A DNA stretch of 64,000 nucleotides. Source: CAZGLR01 sp964526635. GTDB lineage: Bacteria; Zixibacteria; MSB-5A5; GN15; JAAZOE01. Numbering within the stretch: position 1 is the stretch's first letter; every line of letters begins with the position of its first letter. A model generated the notes under the pieces. The model was not told where the DNA came from and ran no database searches. It saw only the letters and a program-made list of their open reading frames with translations. The translations under genes and the position numbers were made by a program. Shown one piece after another: positions 1 through 10,282 of this stretch. Where the stretch lies: positions 11,991 to 75,990 of the forward strand of contig CAZGLR010000001.1 in NCBI GenBank assembly GCA_964526635.1, written 5' to 3'.

Positions 1-1402
1 CGTTATAGCACATATCGGTAGCCGGATAGGCATTGCCACGGCCACAGGTATAGTTACCAAGATCAGTGTAGGGCAGTTGATCCGGAATATCAACTTTGAT
101 AGGATCGGTACAATCATCACCTTCGGAGGCGACAAAGCAGGGATCCTCGGCGCAGGTAACACCCGGATGCCAGACACCGGTACCGCCATACATGGCCAGA
201 CAGGTGGCTTCATCGGTATCATCGGTACAGGTGCCGACTGCCGGATCACAGCAGGCGCCGGTGGACATATCCGCGCAGGAGACATTCAGGACGCCTCCAC
301 CGGAAGCCGTGCCGTAGCCACCGACTTCAACCAAATAGCTCTGACCGGCTACAACCGAGAAAGTGACTTCCGATTGCAGACTGCAAAAATCGTCGTTGCT
401 GGCCAACAGGGTGGTCAAACCGCAATCGCAGCCATCATAGACGGCCAACTTGGTATCGAAACCGGAACCGCACAGGCTGACCGTAGCTTCGCCAGTACAT
501 GTAGCGGTATAGCAATACCAGATGTTCGGCGAACCGGACGTATACCCGGCGCCATCGGCAGTCGCCTGGCTGGTGTTGAAAGCCAGATCGATAACATCAC
601 CGATTGCTTCGGCGTCGGCGCAATTGTCGTTGTCCGGAGGCACGACTTCTTCAACCGAGACGGTGAAATGGAAGTCGAGTTCTTCATCCGGGCCGTCAAT
701 CGTCGAACCGGAGACTGCATAATAAACAGTCGTCGGACCGGCAATGCCGTTCCAGTCGATCGACGGAACATCATACGGATCACCACAGTTATAGAATTGG
801 CCACCCGAAAAATAGATGAAACTGGTTTCATCACATGAACAATCGGTATGCAGGGTAGCGCTGATGCTGTACAGCTCAACCGGCTGCCCGCAGAAATCGA
901 TGTTCACATTATTGGTCCCATACGGCAGCTCAAGGGCATACCATACGTCAATACGGTCCGGGAGCGAGACCGGACAACTTGTTGTTGCGTCCACTGTCGA
1001 AGCATCCACAACCGCGGGGAACGTGTTGAGGACGATCGCATCGGCGCACTCGTCATTGGCCGGGACTTTTTCGCCCGGGGTCGGAGTCCAACCGGTGCCC
1101 TGACCCGTATAATTCGGGTTCGTCAGGGTTTTGGGACGATTTGCCTGGGCTTCTTCCCAGGCAGCAATACGGTCTGCCTTTTGTTCGGCAATCCGAGCTT
1201 CCTCTTGCTGAATGGCAATATCTTCCTCGTCTTCACCGACGACCGGGACATAACTTTCTTCATGTTCCGGGGCGATGTTGGCATTCGGCGAAACCGATTT
1301 GAAAATATAAATCGGCTTTTCTGCGGCCATCGCAGAAAGACCAAATGCACAGACCAGGAGAATAGTACAGAAGAGGATAAATGCATTGTGTGCCTTTACC
1401 AT
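1..1402 (-). CDS. Secreted Cys-rich repeat protein, 3' end outside the window
   Basis: The frame is open from ATG at 1402 to the window edge (467 codons, no stop), with AGAGG eight bases upstream of the start. Residues 1-27 form a signal peptide ending in a run of small residues (SAMAA). Residues of about 50-90 are rich in Glu, Gln and Ala and look like a charged helical stalk. Then come two related beta-rich modules, each opening with a D-N/E-C-A-D-A motif; the second has the W-Y-C-Y-T and F-D-T-K-L-A-V-Y-D features of pre-peptidase-C-like domains in secreted proteins. A Cys-knot-like segment (G-A-C-C-D then paired Cys) follows. The function is not known; a surface-exposed, disulfide-rich, non-enzymatic protein is inferred. 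Whether it ends in the dockerin-like tail of its neighbours cannot be seen here. Confidence 0.85.
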   Translation of the reverse strand, partial: MVKAHNAFILFCTILLVCAFGLSAMAAEKPIYIFKSVSPNANIAPEHEESYVPVVGEDEEDIAIQQEEARIAEQKADRIAAWEEAQANRPKTLTNPNYTGQGTGWTPTPGEKVPANDECADAIVLNTFPAVVDASTVDATTSCPVSLPDRIDVWYALELPYGTNNVNIDFCGQPVELYSISATLHTDCSCDETSFIYFSGGQFYNCGDPYDVPSIDWNGIAGPTTVYYAVSGSTIDGPDEELDFHFTVSVEEVVPPDNDNCADAEAIGDVIDLAFNTSQATADGAGYTSGSPNIWYCYTATCTGEATVSLCGSGFDTKLAVYDGCDCGLTTLLASNDDFCSLQSEVTFSVVAGQSYLVEVGGYGTASGGGVLNVSCADMSTGACCDPAVGTCTDDTDEATCLAMYGGTGVWHPGVTCAEDPCFVASEGDDCTDPIKVDIPDQLPYTDLGNYTCGRGNAYPATDMCYN

Positions 1403-1798
1403 GTACGTACCTCTCTGAATAGAAGTGGTTTGGGTTAATAAGGATGGTTTATGTATTCGTTTATTACGCATAGTTATATCCAGACAAAAAGACAACCTCC
1501 AATTTATGGATTGGAATAACACAGGAAATTACATGACTTTTATCTCCCAACATCGTCTGCCACATTCCAGGCATGACAGCATTGCACTGCCGAAAGAGTG
1601 GAATCCCGCGTAATTAACGGTCGTATTTGTTACCTGAAAGTATGTGTATTCTGCCTCTTAACATAAGGTAGAAAGAAAAACCCGTTTACGCAAGTAAAAA
1701 TACACACTTTTCCTGCCTGGTCTTTGCCTGCGGCGTGGCGGAAACACGGCCTTTAGGCCGCTTTCCGCCATACCAAAAAACTGCGATTTATTTCACCA
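1403..1798. other. Intergenic region
   Basis: No credible gene is seen. The region is AT-rich near 1403-1680, which should hold the promoter of the upstream-reading partial gene, and contains one strong hairpin at 1736-1770, described separately. Confidence 0.6.
1736..1770 (-). terminator. Hairpin behind the first C25 protease gene
   Basis: Nine-base arms TGGCGGAAA and TTTCCGCCA enclose an inner CGGCC/GGCCG stem with a four-base loop. It lies 29 bases past the stop codon at 1799. No T-run follows on the minus strand, so it may act as an RNA 3'-end stabiliser or a Rho-aided terminator. Confidence 0.5.
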
Positions 1799-4700
1799 TT
1801 ATGGGCATTGCGGCGCTGGACCACTATTGAAGACATAGTTGATCAGCATAATCGCATCACCCACGTTGACATCATGGTCGGCGTTCGCATCACCTGCCTC
1901 AGGCGGTATCGGCGCCGGACCGGATTTGAAGATGTAATTGATCAGGTAGATGGCATCGGCCACAGTGATGTCGCCATCACCTGATGCGTCTCCACAGGTA
2001 TAACTTTCGATAGCCAGTGAAACCGGTATAATCACACTCGGGGTGGCCGGATCATTGGATGCAATAGAAACCTGGCCCGTATACACGCCGTCGCCCAGTT
2101 CTTCGGAACTGAAGGTGATTGTCAGGCTGCCCGATGACATGGGATCGATAACACCGCTGCCCGGTGACACCGACATCCAGCGGGCGGCCTTGAACGATAT
2201 CGCCAACTCGTCATGAACATAGGCGGCATTGTATGTCACAGTCAGGCCGTCGGTACCGTCGCTGTTTTCTATCCCGATGGTGGCCGTGGCTAAACCGCCG
2301 GCTTCATCGCCGGGATCCATTGACTGGTACTGCAGGACGATCTGACCATTGGGATACAGAACCGCCTGGAATGTCAACGATCCGGTGCCACTCGGGGATT
2401 CGTAATACGGCACGCCTATAAAGCTCACGATGAAGCGCTCGTTGACCGCATCATAGTAATACATGACGTCGCCATACTCGGCGACATCGAGGTCAGACCA
2501 CCAGAGGGCAATCTGGTCGTTTGGCGTGAGCGTATTCGGCAGGGCCGAATTGTACCGCTTGGTGCTTGGGGCGCTAAAGGTGATCATACCATTGGAACCG
2601 ATATATAAGTTGTCATAGCTGTTTTCGTAGAAGGGGAACGTAAATCCGATGGGTATCAGGTCACTGGCATCATCATCACCCAGGGTCAGGGCACTGCCGA
2701 CCGTGCTAATGTCGATCCAGTCATAGGCAATACCGACTCCGGCATCGCTGTCAACCCAGCCGTAACCAAAGTTATCAGGCCCGCCGGCACCCTTGTCAAT
2801 GGGGGCATATTGCGGTTGTTCCGGGTCGCCCTTGTCACCAGCGGGAAGGTATCCGGTCAGGGTATTGTCGTAAGTTTCGACCGGTGTCCCGGCAGCCAGC
2901 AGCATCTCGCCTTTGCCATCGAACATCTGGCAGCCGGCGGTGAACTCAAGGTATCCGGGGCCGTTGTTATTGACCGTAACAACCTGCTCGGAGCTTTCTC
3001 CGGTTCCAAGTGATTCGGTAATCTCGACCGTGGGCACGTCAATCGCAGGTGCAAACAGGTGCAGAGTCACCGCGATGGAATCCATGTCACCGCCGATGTC
3101 ATTGGACATATACAGCAGCTGGCCATAATGATCACCCGGCGGCATACCGGTGGCATCGAAATGCAGCGGGAAGTCGATACTGCCTTCCGGCGCCACGAAT
3201 TCACGGTCACCGGAACAGGTCAACCAGCCGCAATCACTGGCAAAACGGATACGCAGGGTGGCATCGACACTGTTGTTGTGCACAGTCAGCATATAGGTTG
3301 ACGTGTCGCCTGGCATCAGGCTGTCGCAGATGTTGTCAATGTCAAAAGCAACTTCGGCAAACGTCAGCTCACCGTAGCCGCGTAACATCAGATCATCGAT
3401 ATTCCAGCCACAGAAATTGTAGGATCCATCGGTCGAACCGATGCCGAATCGAATCCGGAAGTCGGGGTTGTAATCGGCGTATTCGCTGACATCGTATTCC
3501 TGACGGCTCCATTCGCTTTCATCAATATCACTGCTGCCGTTTTCGTAAATCGTTTGCCAGGAAGTGCCGTCGAACACCTGGAGATAGACATTGTCGTAGT
3601 TGTCCTTTTCAATGCCCAACCAGCGATAGAATCCGAGAATACAACCATGGAAATCACTGCAATCGATCACCGGCGAGGTCACCCACTGCGTCGATGTTAT
3701 GCCACCGTTATAGTCACCGCCGCTGCCGGCAGTGAGATCATTGCCGAGCACACCGTTGTCGCCGGTGGGGGTATGATCCTCAGCCGGGTCGGGCCCACCG
3801 TGGGAATCACTACCACTACCGCCGGTGGCGGCGCCGATAGTCCATTCGCCGCTGCCGCCCAGACCGGTCCAGCCCTGGTCGAAGGAGAAGTCGTCGGCAA
3901 AGAAGGCGACACGGTCACCGATGATGATTGTGAAATTAACCGTGGCAGCATAACCATTGTCGCCGGTGATATCGAGCGTAAACGACTCTTCGTAGCCCAG
4001 CGGAGTGGCTCCCGAGGCCTGAATCACAAACGGATTCATCTCATTTTCAGCTGATCCGCCGCCTATAATAGTACCGAATGAACCGGTGGCGCCGATGGCG
4101 GTCACGAAGGCATCGCCCGGGGTGATTGTCCCGGCCACATTGTCGGCCTGACCGCTGCCGTTATTCATAAGCGAAACAACCAGGTTGACTGTTTCGCCGG
4201 GATCGCAGACACCATTGCCGTTACCGTCACCATCATCAATCATAAAGGCAAGGAATTCGACAGCCGGGGCATGAGCCGTATGCTTGAAAGTACTTGACCA
4301 GGAACTGTCGTTGACATCGGTCATCGTGACGATGAATTCGATCTGGTGACCGTCGGGAATTGTCCCGGCAACATCAAATGCGAACGCATTCGAGGAATAC
4401 GCCGTACCGTTGTTTCCAACTATATCGCCGAATGATTCGGTATCATCGGTCAGCATGATATACGGATCGCTGGTCGTCAAAACCGCCGTCACACCGACAG
4501 CATCATCGGGACCGACGTTTTTAATCTGAAGACCAAGAACGACCGACTCGCCAAAATCAATTTCACCATTACCGTTACCGCCGGAGAAGTCATCAATTTC
4601 ATCGAAATCGCGAACGACATATGGTCCCTCTGGCGTAATCACCTGAATAGTACCAATATGTGGTTCTTTGAACTGGCCGGTGATGACAATGGAGGCCTCG

Positions 4701-6712
4701 CATGGCTGCGCAAACGGCTGCAAATCAATATCGACCGAACCGCTTGTACCAACATAGGCCTGACCATAAATGACTCCGTCGTATGAAATACCTACATACG
4801 ACGCCGGATCAGCGGTGACAGTTATCTGGTTCTGGGAGAGGACCATCGCATCCGGATAACCGACATTGTTGGTCGTGGGTACACCCATATAGGTCATCAC
4901 CGATGGATCGCCCATGATGTGATAGGCTTCCCAGTAATAAGTATCGCGGCTGCTGCCGGCTTCGCTTACGGCCATGCAACCGATGAAGTTGATCGCATCG
5001 TTGGTAATGTAATGATCACTGACCGGTTCGCCATGATCATGGAAAACACCATCATAAGCACCCAGCCCGGTCTGTTCATAGGTCGGGCCGGCGCCGATAA
5101 CCGGGCCATTGCCGACGCCCCACCAGTAGTCTTCATCCCAGTAGGTGGAGTTGGTGGCGCCGATAAAGCCGATACCGCCGCGACCCTCGATCTGGAGAAA
5201 TGCCTCACCAAAGCATGGTGTCGAGTAATTGCTGCCAAACGTGTTCGGCAAACAGCAGTTGCCGATCCCAAGCAGATATTTGTTATAGTTGGTCAGGCTT
5301 GGAATATCGCTGGTCACAAAGCTCGGGTCGGCCCAGCCTTCATGGCTGCAATGGGCCGTGTAATTGGCCATCGCCACACCATCGCTGATCGTCTGCTTCA
5401 TCGCCGCCGAAACGCCGGAACCATCGGACGCGGGGTAGAGCCAGACATTGGGGTAGATGCCGTGATCTTCATTGAAATACAAACTCGTACCGTAGTTGAT
5501 CTGGCCATTGCCGTGAGTGATAGCGTAGGTACCGTCTACACCCGCAACCAGTGTGACTTCATCGAGGTACGATGGGTCCGGCATCTCGTACCGCTCGTAT
5601 TCAAGCGTTTTGTCAATCTGCGGCTGAAGCTGCGCGGCGTTTTGTGCCGAAAAACGGCCATAGTAGATTTCCGGGAAATCGTCTCCGGTAAATTCACAAA
5701 ACGGCAGGTCCGTAATATGGCTGCCGGCGGTGCCGTCGAAGGCCGGAATCTGCTGATCATCACCGACGAACAATACAAACGACGGCGCCGGGTCAGTCGG
5801 TGTGCCATTGTTATACTGAGTCTGAATATATGATTTGATCTGCGAACTGCTTGACCCGATATCGTCGGTATAGGCAGTAACGACGGTAAAGCCCTTCTGG
5901 ATTTTCCATTCAATAAACGGCGCCAGCTGGGCTTCGAACATCCGATCGGAGATTATCAGATACTTGACCGGATAGTTGGTCAAATCATCGCGGGTATCCG
6001 AAGTACCGTCCCAGTTTCCCAGCCGTTCATACAGTGGCTCAAAAAACGGCGAATAATGGGTGGTCTGAATCTCTTCGGTCAGACCCCAGTTCGGGGTCTG
6101 GTACTCAACCCGCACCGTGATATCTGAATAAACTTTGAGTACATTACGCCGGGGATCATACGAAAACGGCGCAATGCTGACATGGCCAATACGAACTGCA
6201 CGCATAGTCCCCAGTACTTCAGCCTGAGCCGTCGGCAATTCGTAGAAGCCGGCGGTCTGATAGACTGATTCGTCGATTTCAAAGGGGATCGCTTCGGGAT
6301 CATCGGATTTGGACACCGATGGCTGCACCGGTACGACCGGAACAGTAATGCCGAAATCTTCCAGGGCTATTTCAGTGGTCTCAAAACTTTCGACCTGTAC
6401 TGAGAGGTTAGCCCCAAAGGGAATTGAAATCAGCCGATTGGCCATCGGGAGGTTCGGTTCACCTATACTGTGCGACCGAGTCATTCCCTTGACCGTGGCG
6501 AGGACAAAATCGCCGCCCTTGGTCGTAACCGGAATGAACTCTATATCCCCAACCTGAAGGCGAATACTGACGCCGTCGGCAGATTCATTAAACGCCTCAA
6601 TTCGTGTTTTGGAATCATTCAAACTGACTGTGGGGTTTTCGGCGTAGACTGCGCCACACAAAAACACACAGACCAGCGTGAACATACACGCAAGCCGTAG
6701 CAATGTGTTCAA
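1799..6712 (-). CDS. Secreted gingipain-type (C25) cysteine protease with dockerin-like tail
   Basis: I choose TTG at 6712: GGGAGG sits five bases before it, and the protein then opens directly with a signal peptide ending AVYA (about 24 residues). ATGs at 6763 and 6736 lack such a site. About 1637 aa. Order: C25 propeptide (about 30-205); C25 catalytic domain (about 245-600) with His near 454 in N-Y-T-A-H-C and Cys at 486-487 in G-N-C-C; Ig-like modules; a jelly-roll or MAM-like module with G-W-N-I-D-D; a module with a F-T-F-P-F-Y motif typical of surface adhesins; an Ig-like module; and a C-terminal dockerin-like pair of EF-hand loops ending P-Q-C-P. It should cleave proteins outside the cell. 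It is a paralogue of the protein at 12625-17406 with nearly the same module order. The usual Gly before Cys in the G-H-G motif is Ala-His-Cys here, so activity is likely but not certain. Confidence 0.9.
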   Translation of the reverse strand: MNTLLRLACMFTLVCVFLCGAVYAENPTVSLNDSKTRIEAFNESADGVSIRLQVGDIEFIPVTTKGGDFVLATVKGMTRSHSIGEPNLPMANRLISIPFGANLSVQVESFETTEIALEDFGITVPVVPVQPSVSKSDDPEAIPFEIDESVYQTAGFYELPTAQAEVLGTMRAVRIGHVSIAPFSYDPRRNVLKVYSDITVRVEYQTPNWGLTEEIQTTHYSPFFEPLYERLGNWDGTSDTRDDLTNYPVKYLIISDRMFEAQLAPFIEWKIQKGFTVVTAYTDDIGSSSSQIKSYIQTQYNNGTPTDPAPSFVLFVGDDQQIPAFDGTAGSHITDLPFCEFTGDDFPEIYYGRFSAQNAAQLQPQIDKTLEYERYEMPDPSYLDEVTLVAGVDGTYAITHGNGQINYGTSLYFNEDHGIYPNVWLYPASDGSGVSAAMKQTISDGVAMANYTAHCSHEGWADPSFVTSDIPSLTNYNKYLLGIGNCCLPNTFGSNYSTPCFGEAFLQIEGRGGIGFIGATNSTYWDEDYWWGVGNGPVIGAGPTYEQTGLGAYDGVFHDHGEPVSDHYITNDAINFIGCMAVSEAGSSRDTYYWEAYHIMGDPSVMTYMGVPTTNNVGYPDAMVLSQNQITVTADPASYVGISYDGVIYGQAYVGTSGSVDIDLQPFAQPCEASIVITGQFKEPHIGTIQVITPEGPYVVRDFDEIDDFSGGNGNGEIDFGESVVLGLQIKNVGPDDAVGVTAVLTTSDPYIMLTDDTESFGDIVGNNGTAYSSNAFAFDVAGTIPDGHQIEFIVTMTDVNDSSWSSTFKHTAHAPAVEFLAFMIDDGDGNGNGVCDPGETVNLVVSLMNNGSGQADNVAGTITPGDAFVTAIGATGSFGTIIGGGSAENEMNPFVIQASGATPLGYEESFTLDITGDNGYAATVNFTIIIGDRVAFFADDFSFDQGWTGLGGSGEWTIGAATGGSGSDSHGGPDPAEDHTPTGDNGVLGNDLTAGSGGDYNGGITSTQWVTSPVIDCSDFHGCILGFYRWLGIEKDNYDNVYLQVFDGTSWQTIYENGSSDIDESEWSRQEYDVSEYADYNPDFRIRFGIGSTDGSYNFCGWNIDDLMLRGYGELTFAEVAFDIDNICDSLMPGDTSTYMLTVHNNSVDATLRIRFASDCGWLTCSGDREFVAPEGSIDFPLHFDATGMPPGDHYGQLLYMSNDIGGDMDSIAVTLHLFAPAIDVPTVEITESLGTGESSEQVVTVNNNGPGYLEFTAGCQMFDGKGEMLLAAGTPVETYDNTLTGYLPAGDKGDPEQPQYAPIDKGAGGPDNFGYGWVDSDAGVGIAYDWIDISTVGSALTLGDDDASDLIPIGFTFPFYENSYDNLYIGSNGMITFSAPSTKRYNSALPNTLTPNDQIALWWSDLDVAEYGDVMYYYDAVNERFIVSFIGVPYYESPSGTGSLTFQAVLYPNGQIVLQYQSMDPGDEAGGLATATIGIENSDGTDGLTVTYNAAYVHDELAISFKAARWMSVSPGSGVIDPMSSGSLTITFSSEELGDGVYTGQVSIASNDPATPSVIIPVSLAIESYTCGDASGDGDITVADAIYLINYIFKSGPAPIPPEAGDANADHDVNVGDAIMLINYVFNSGPAPQCP

Positions 6713-6717
6713 GACTA

Positions 6718-6769
6718 CCTCCCGTATCTCTCTCATGTAAAATATCACATACGGGTATGCCAATACCCG
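6718..6769 (-). promoter_or_regulatory. Possible alternating hairpins over the C25 ribosome-binding site
   Basis: On the minus strand, CGGGTAT (6769-6763) can pair with ATACCCG (6758-6752), four-base loop. The overlapping CCCGTAT (6755-6749) can instead pair with ATACGGG (6727-6721), which runs into the GGGAGG ribosome-binding site at 6723-6718. The two seven-base stems exclude each other, as in translational switches. This is seen in sequence; a regulatory role is inferred. Confidence 0.35.
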
Positions 6770-7126
6770 AATATTTATTTAATTCAGCTGTTTGCCAAAA
6801 ATAATGCTTCGTGCGAAGTATATGTTCTGCTCATTGCCAGCACCTGCTCAGGCCAAGATGCGTATTATTCTCCTACTAATCCATTATAATGATTTATAAG
6901 CGATTGTAAAGCGAAAAAGCCAAAATCATGGGTAGAAAACTGGTTGTTATTCAACTTATTACCCTAAAACAACTTAACAAATGTTGATCTTTTTTTGGGG
7001 ATATTCTGCAACAATACAAAAGATTATGCTGTTGGTCAAAGAAGAATAATTACTGAAGCTACAGTTTATATAATCATTATAACGGATTGCTATATAATAA
7101 TCTATGATTTTATGGCAGTAGCGCAG
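6770..7126. other. AT-rich intergenic region
   Basis: No credible gene. The stretch is strongly AT-rich and should contain the promoter of the minus-strand C25 gene. No clear operator or RNA gene is seen. Confidence 0.5.
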
Positions 7127-7158
7127 CAAAGGCGACCCGTGTACTCGGTTCGCCTTTG
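7127..7158 (-). terminator. Hairpin terminator behind the first M14 gene
   Basis: Nine-base arms CAAAGGCGA and TCGCCTTTG with a 14-base loop lie 26 bases past the stop at 7184. The 3' arm ends in CCTTTG, a weak U-tract. Confidence 0.55.
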
Positions 7159-7183
7159 TCAATCGTGTTACTGCCCGGTTTTA

Positions 7184-10072
7184 TCAGGGGCAACAGGGAG
7201 CCGGACCTCCCTTGAAAACATAATTTATGACATACACCGCATCGCCGACATTTAGACCGCTGTCGCAATTAGCATCGGCCGCCTCTTCCGGATCGGGGTT
7301 GGTTCCGCCCTTGAAGACAAAATTGATGATAAAGACACCATCGGCGACATTAACCGATTCATCGCCATTGGCATCACCACAGAGATAAGCCTGTTCAATT
7401 GATGCTGTCATCGCCCGCTGATCATAGGCGCCGATATTGTCGGTGGCCCTGACAAAAAACGGTATTTCTCCGGCCTGGGTAACTGTGCCGCTTACTAATC
7501 CAGCAGGTGAAAGGTTCAGTCCGGTGCCATCCAAATCGCTGTTTACATCGCTCCAAACCAGCGCTCCGGTACCGCCGGCTGCGACTATTTGGTACGATAT
7601 TGGTTCATCGGTTTGGCCATAGATGATCGTATCCGTCGTAATGCTAACCGCTGCGTTAATCGTGAATGAATAGGGGCGTTCATCGATTTGTGAGGCCGTA
7701 TCGCTGACTTCTGCGGTAAATGCTATTGGTCCGGATACCCCCGGCGTCCCCGAAACAAGGCCATCGGCTTGAAGTGTCAGTCCCGTTCCGGCAAGGTCGC
7801 CGTTTTTATCAGACCAGGTCAGTTGTCCCGTCCCGCCGGTGGCGGTCAGTTGTTGCGAGTATGGTATCTGGGCGGTCCAGTCAGGCAGTAGCTGGGTTTG
7901 GATCGATGGCGGATTTGAAACATGAATCGGCGGGAACACAATCAGGTCCACCCAGGCGCGATCACTGCCGCCGCTCCAGCCATAATCTTTGATATAGCGC
8001 CATTTGAATGTATGCGTACCTGGCTGGACATCGATTATTGCTTCTGTCCAGGGAACTGTACCGGAGGCTTCAACCTTCATAAGGCCGTTATCGTAGAAGC
8101 GGAAATAGTCAAAATCCTCTTCCGATGAAACCATGTAAAAGAATTTCAACTGTCCGGGGGCCAGAACGTCTACAGTGATTTTCATGTCCGTATATTTGCT
8201 GTCACCTATTGGGGCCGACTGTGCACAGTAATCGCCATTAAACGGCGGGCCGATGGTACCGACTGTCCAGCTTCCGGCACCACCTGACTCCCACGGCAAC
8301 TGCGTGAAGTCTCCGCTTTCGAAATCTTCCACTGTCTGCCCGACGAGGAGCGTAAAGAAAAGACTGTCCGTATGGCCGGTAGCGGTGACATCGAGTCTGA
8401 AATCAGCCAGATAATTCGACGGACAAGAACCCGAAACCTCAAACTGATAAATCGCATCCGAAGTCTCGATACCATTGATGGCCGCAATCAGGGGAAAAGT
8501 CGAGTAATTCTGGGTTACCGTGATATAGGGATCATCGCTGGACAATATCGCCGATACCCCCGAAGCCGCCACCGCGCCGAGGTTTTCCATCGTGATGTGC
8601 ATATACACGGTATCGCCGGCGCCGATCGGCCCGGCATCATTGCCGACATAGTGCAAAACAGGATCATTGGGCAATGGCGCCAGGGCGACATCGCGGCGCA
8701 CTCCCTGTTCATAATTGACTACAATATTGTCGATCTGTTTGGAATAGTATCCCGGCGAGGAAACGACTATAGAATACGTCCCCGGCTCGATCAGACGATG
8801 ATAATCACCGACATCGGGGTCGGTAAAGATACGAGAGCTGTCGATATCGGTGTCATGGTCAAGGACTTTAATTACTGCCGCCAATGGCTCCCCGGTTATT
8901 GAGTCGGTAACCACCCCTCGAATACCGTAGAGCCCCTGTTCCAGATAATTAAACAGGGATGTCCTCAGGTAATTCCAGTGGGCAGGTAACTGGCTGGCGC
9001 TTACAAGTTTGACATCAGATATTTCAGCTGTCACCTCGCGGCAGCCATACCAGTAATTCATAAAATCCTGGCGGCCGCCATCGATGGTATACCAGGCATA
9101 GCCGTTGGTGATACCGTCGTCGAAACCATCCATATATCCACTGGGGCTATAATATTGCGCTGAATCGGCGAATTGATGCCCGACATACTGCCACCAGGCA
9201 TCATCCGGGCACAATCGTGACCAGGTATCCCAGGGATAGTTAAAGACCTCAGTACCACCATGGAAATTGGCCGAGATCGCGAATGTCTCCGCTTCGGCAA
9301 AAGCCATCATGGCCAGCGTTTCCGGTTGATACGGTCCATTGGGATTGGGACCGTCGTCAGGATCCGGGAAATTACGGTTCAGGTCGTAGCCATTGGCGTT
9401 TTGACGGGTAGCGCCATAGACAGAGCTGTTGCCACCGGCAAAAGTACCATCAGGATTCGCCAGCGGATTAATCCAGATTTCACAACTATCAACAAGACGG
9501 GTTGCCATTGAGTCGACGCCGTAGGTAGAAAGCAGCGAATCGGCCAACCGGAGCAGCATGACATACCCGGTCGTTTCGTCTCCATGCATGGTTCCGGTAT
9601 ACATTACCCCCGGTTCATCTTCTTCAATACCGACATTGTCCGATATTTTAAGAAACAGCATGTCCCGGCCTTCAACCGAGGTCCCAATATTAACCAACTC
9701 ACATAATCCGGGATAATCGGCGGCAAACTGGGCCATCATCGCCAGGTAGGTCGGGTAATCCGGATAACTGTCCCAGGCCTGGGCGTCTTTGGTCGCAGGT
9801 TCAGTCATCATCTTCGGCTGAATCAGCGTTCCGGGATGCGGCAGCCGTTCGTATTCGATGTCGGCGCGTTCAAAAGCAATGCGCCGGCTGCCGACGACGT
9901 AGGCATAGACCGTGTCGCCGATAACATTGTCAATCGACATGATCTTAGAAAGCCGCACAATATCTTTGGGATGATCTATCTGAAGACGGATATACATTTC
10001 TTCGGGGGCCGCATATGCAGTCGAACCGATGAAAACCAAAATCAATAAAGCAAGGATGCACAGGCGTGTCAT
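7184..10072 (-). CDS. Secreted zinc carboxypeptidase (M14) with Ig-like modules and dockerin-like tail
   Basis: 962 aa; AGGAC lies before the ATG and the first 21 residues are a signal peptide ending TAYA. M14 domain at about 100-385: zinc ligands H163 and E166 in H-G-D-E, H271 in N-F-H-G-G, the substrate-binding D-L-N-R-N-F near 230, and the catalytic Glu at 350 in T-A-E-I-S. A carboxypeptidase regulatory-like beta-sandwich follows (about 385-460), the arrangement seen in the carboxypeptidase N/E group, which removes C-terminal basic residues; that specificity is only inferred. Then come an Ig-like module, a jelly-roll module, two putative-Ig repeats each with a G-G-T-G motif, and a dockerin-like pair ending A-P-C-C-P. 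It stands between two C25 proteases and a second M14 enzyme, suggesting stepwise breakdown of extracellular protein. Confidence 0.92.
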   Translation of the reverse strand: MTRLCILALLILVFIGSTAYAAPEEMYIRLQIDHPKDIVRLSKIMSIDNVIGDTVYAYVVGSRRIAFERADIEYERLPHPGTLIQPKMMTEPATKDAQAWDSYPDYPTYLAMMAQFAADYPGLCELVNIGTSVEGRDMLFLKISDNVGIEEDEPGVMYTGTMHGDETTGYVMLLRLADSLLSTYGVDSMATRLVDSCEIWINPLANPDGTFAGGNSSVYGATRQNANGYDLNRNFPDPDDGPNPNGPYQPETLAMMAFAEAETFAISANFHGGTEVFNYPWDTWSRLCPDDAWWQYVGHQFADSAQYYSPSGYMDGFDDGITNGYAWYTIDGGRQDFMNYWYGCREVTAEISDVKLVSASQLPAHWNYLRTSLFNYLEQGLYGIRGVVTDSITGEPLAAVIKVLDHDTDIDSSRIFTDPDVGDYHRLIEPGTYSIVVSSPGYYSKQIDNIVVNYEQGVRRDVALAPLPNDPVLHYVGNDAGPIGAGDTVYMHITMENLGAVAASGVSAILSSDDPYITVTQNYSTFPLIAAINGIETSDAIYQFEVSGSCPSNYLADFRLDVTATGHTDSLFFTLLVGQTVEDFESGDFTQLPWESGGAGSWTVGTIGPPFNGDYCAQSAPIGDSKYTDMKITVDVLAPGQLKFFYMVSSEEDFDYFRFYDNGLMKVEASGTVPWTEAIIDVQPGTHTFKWRYIKDYGWSGGSDRAWVDLIVFPPIHVSNPPSIQTQLLPDWTAQIPYSQQLTATGGTGQLTWSDKNGDLAGTGLTLQADGLVSGTPGVSGPIAFTAEVSDTASQIDERPYSFTINAAVSITTDTIIYGQTDEPISYQIVAAGGTGALVWSDVNSDLDGTGLNLSPAGLVSGTVTQAGEIPFFVRATDNIGAYDQRAMTASIEQAYLCGDANGDESVNVADGVFIINFVFKGGTNPDPEEAADANCDSGLNVGDAVYVINYVFKGGPAPCCP

Positions 10073-10241
10073 ATTCAGGTCCTTTGCAGCGGTGAAACCA
10101 TATGGTGATTCCGGCCGGTAGGAAAAAGCCGCAACATCACCATGTCCGTATTCTAAATCTCCAGTTCAAGATAGAGCTTTTCGCTCAATCGTCAATCCTA
10201 AATCCGGTGGTGGATTTGAGGCTTGATAAATTCAACGCAAT

Positions 10242-10264
10242 GGATCGGCTTATGAAGCCGATCC
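10242..10264 (-). terminator. Perfect hairpin behind the second M14 gene
   Basis: GGATCGGCTT and AAGCCGATCC are exact inverted copies around a three-base loop, 19 bases past the stop at 10283. There is no T-run, so the terminator call is tentative. Confidence 0.5.
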
Positions 10265-10282
10265 AGTCAGTATTAGATTTTG

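Noticed and set aside
77..838. 253-codon plus-strand open frame
   Set aside because: Antisense to the partial secreted Cys-rich protein, which has a signal peptide, ribosome-binding site and Cys pattern.
4919..5833. 304-codon plus-strand open frame
   Set aside because: Antisense shadow of the C25 catalytic domain.
10102..10143. Inverted ATGGTGAT/ATCACCAT in the leader of the first M14 gene
   Set aside because: Short arms and a long loop; no riboswitch core motif recognised.
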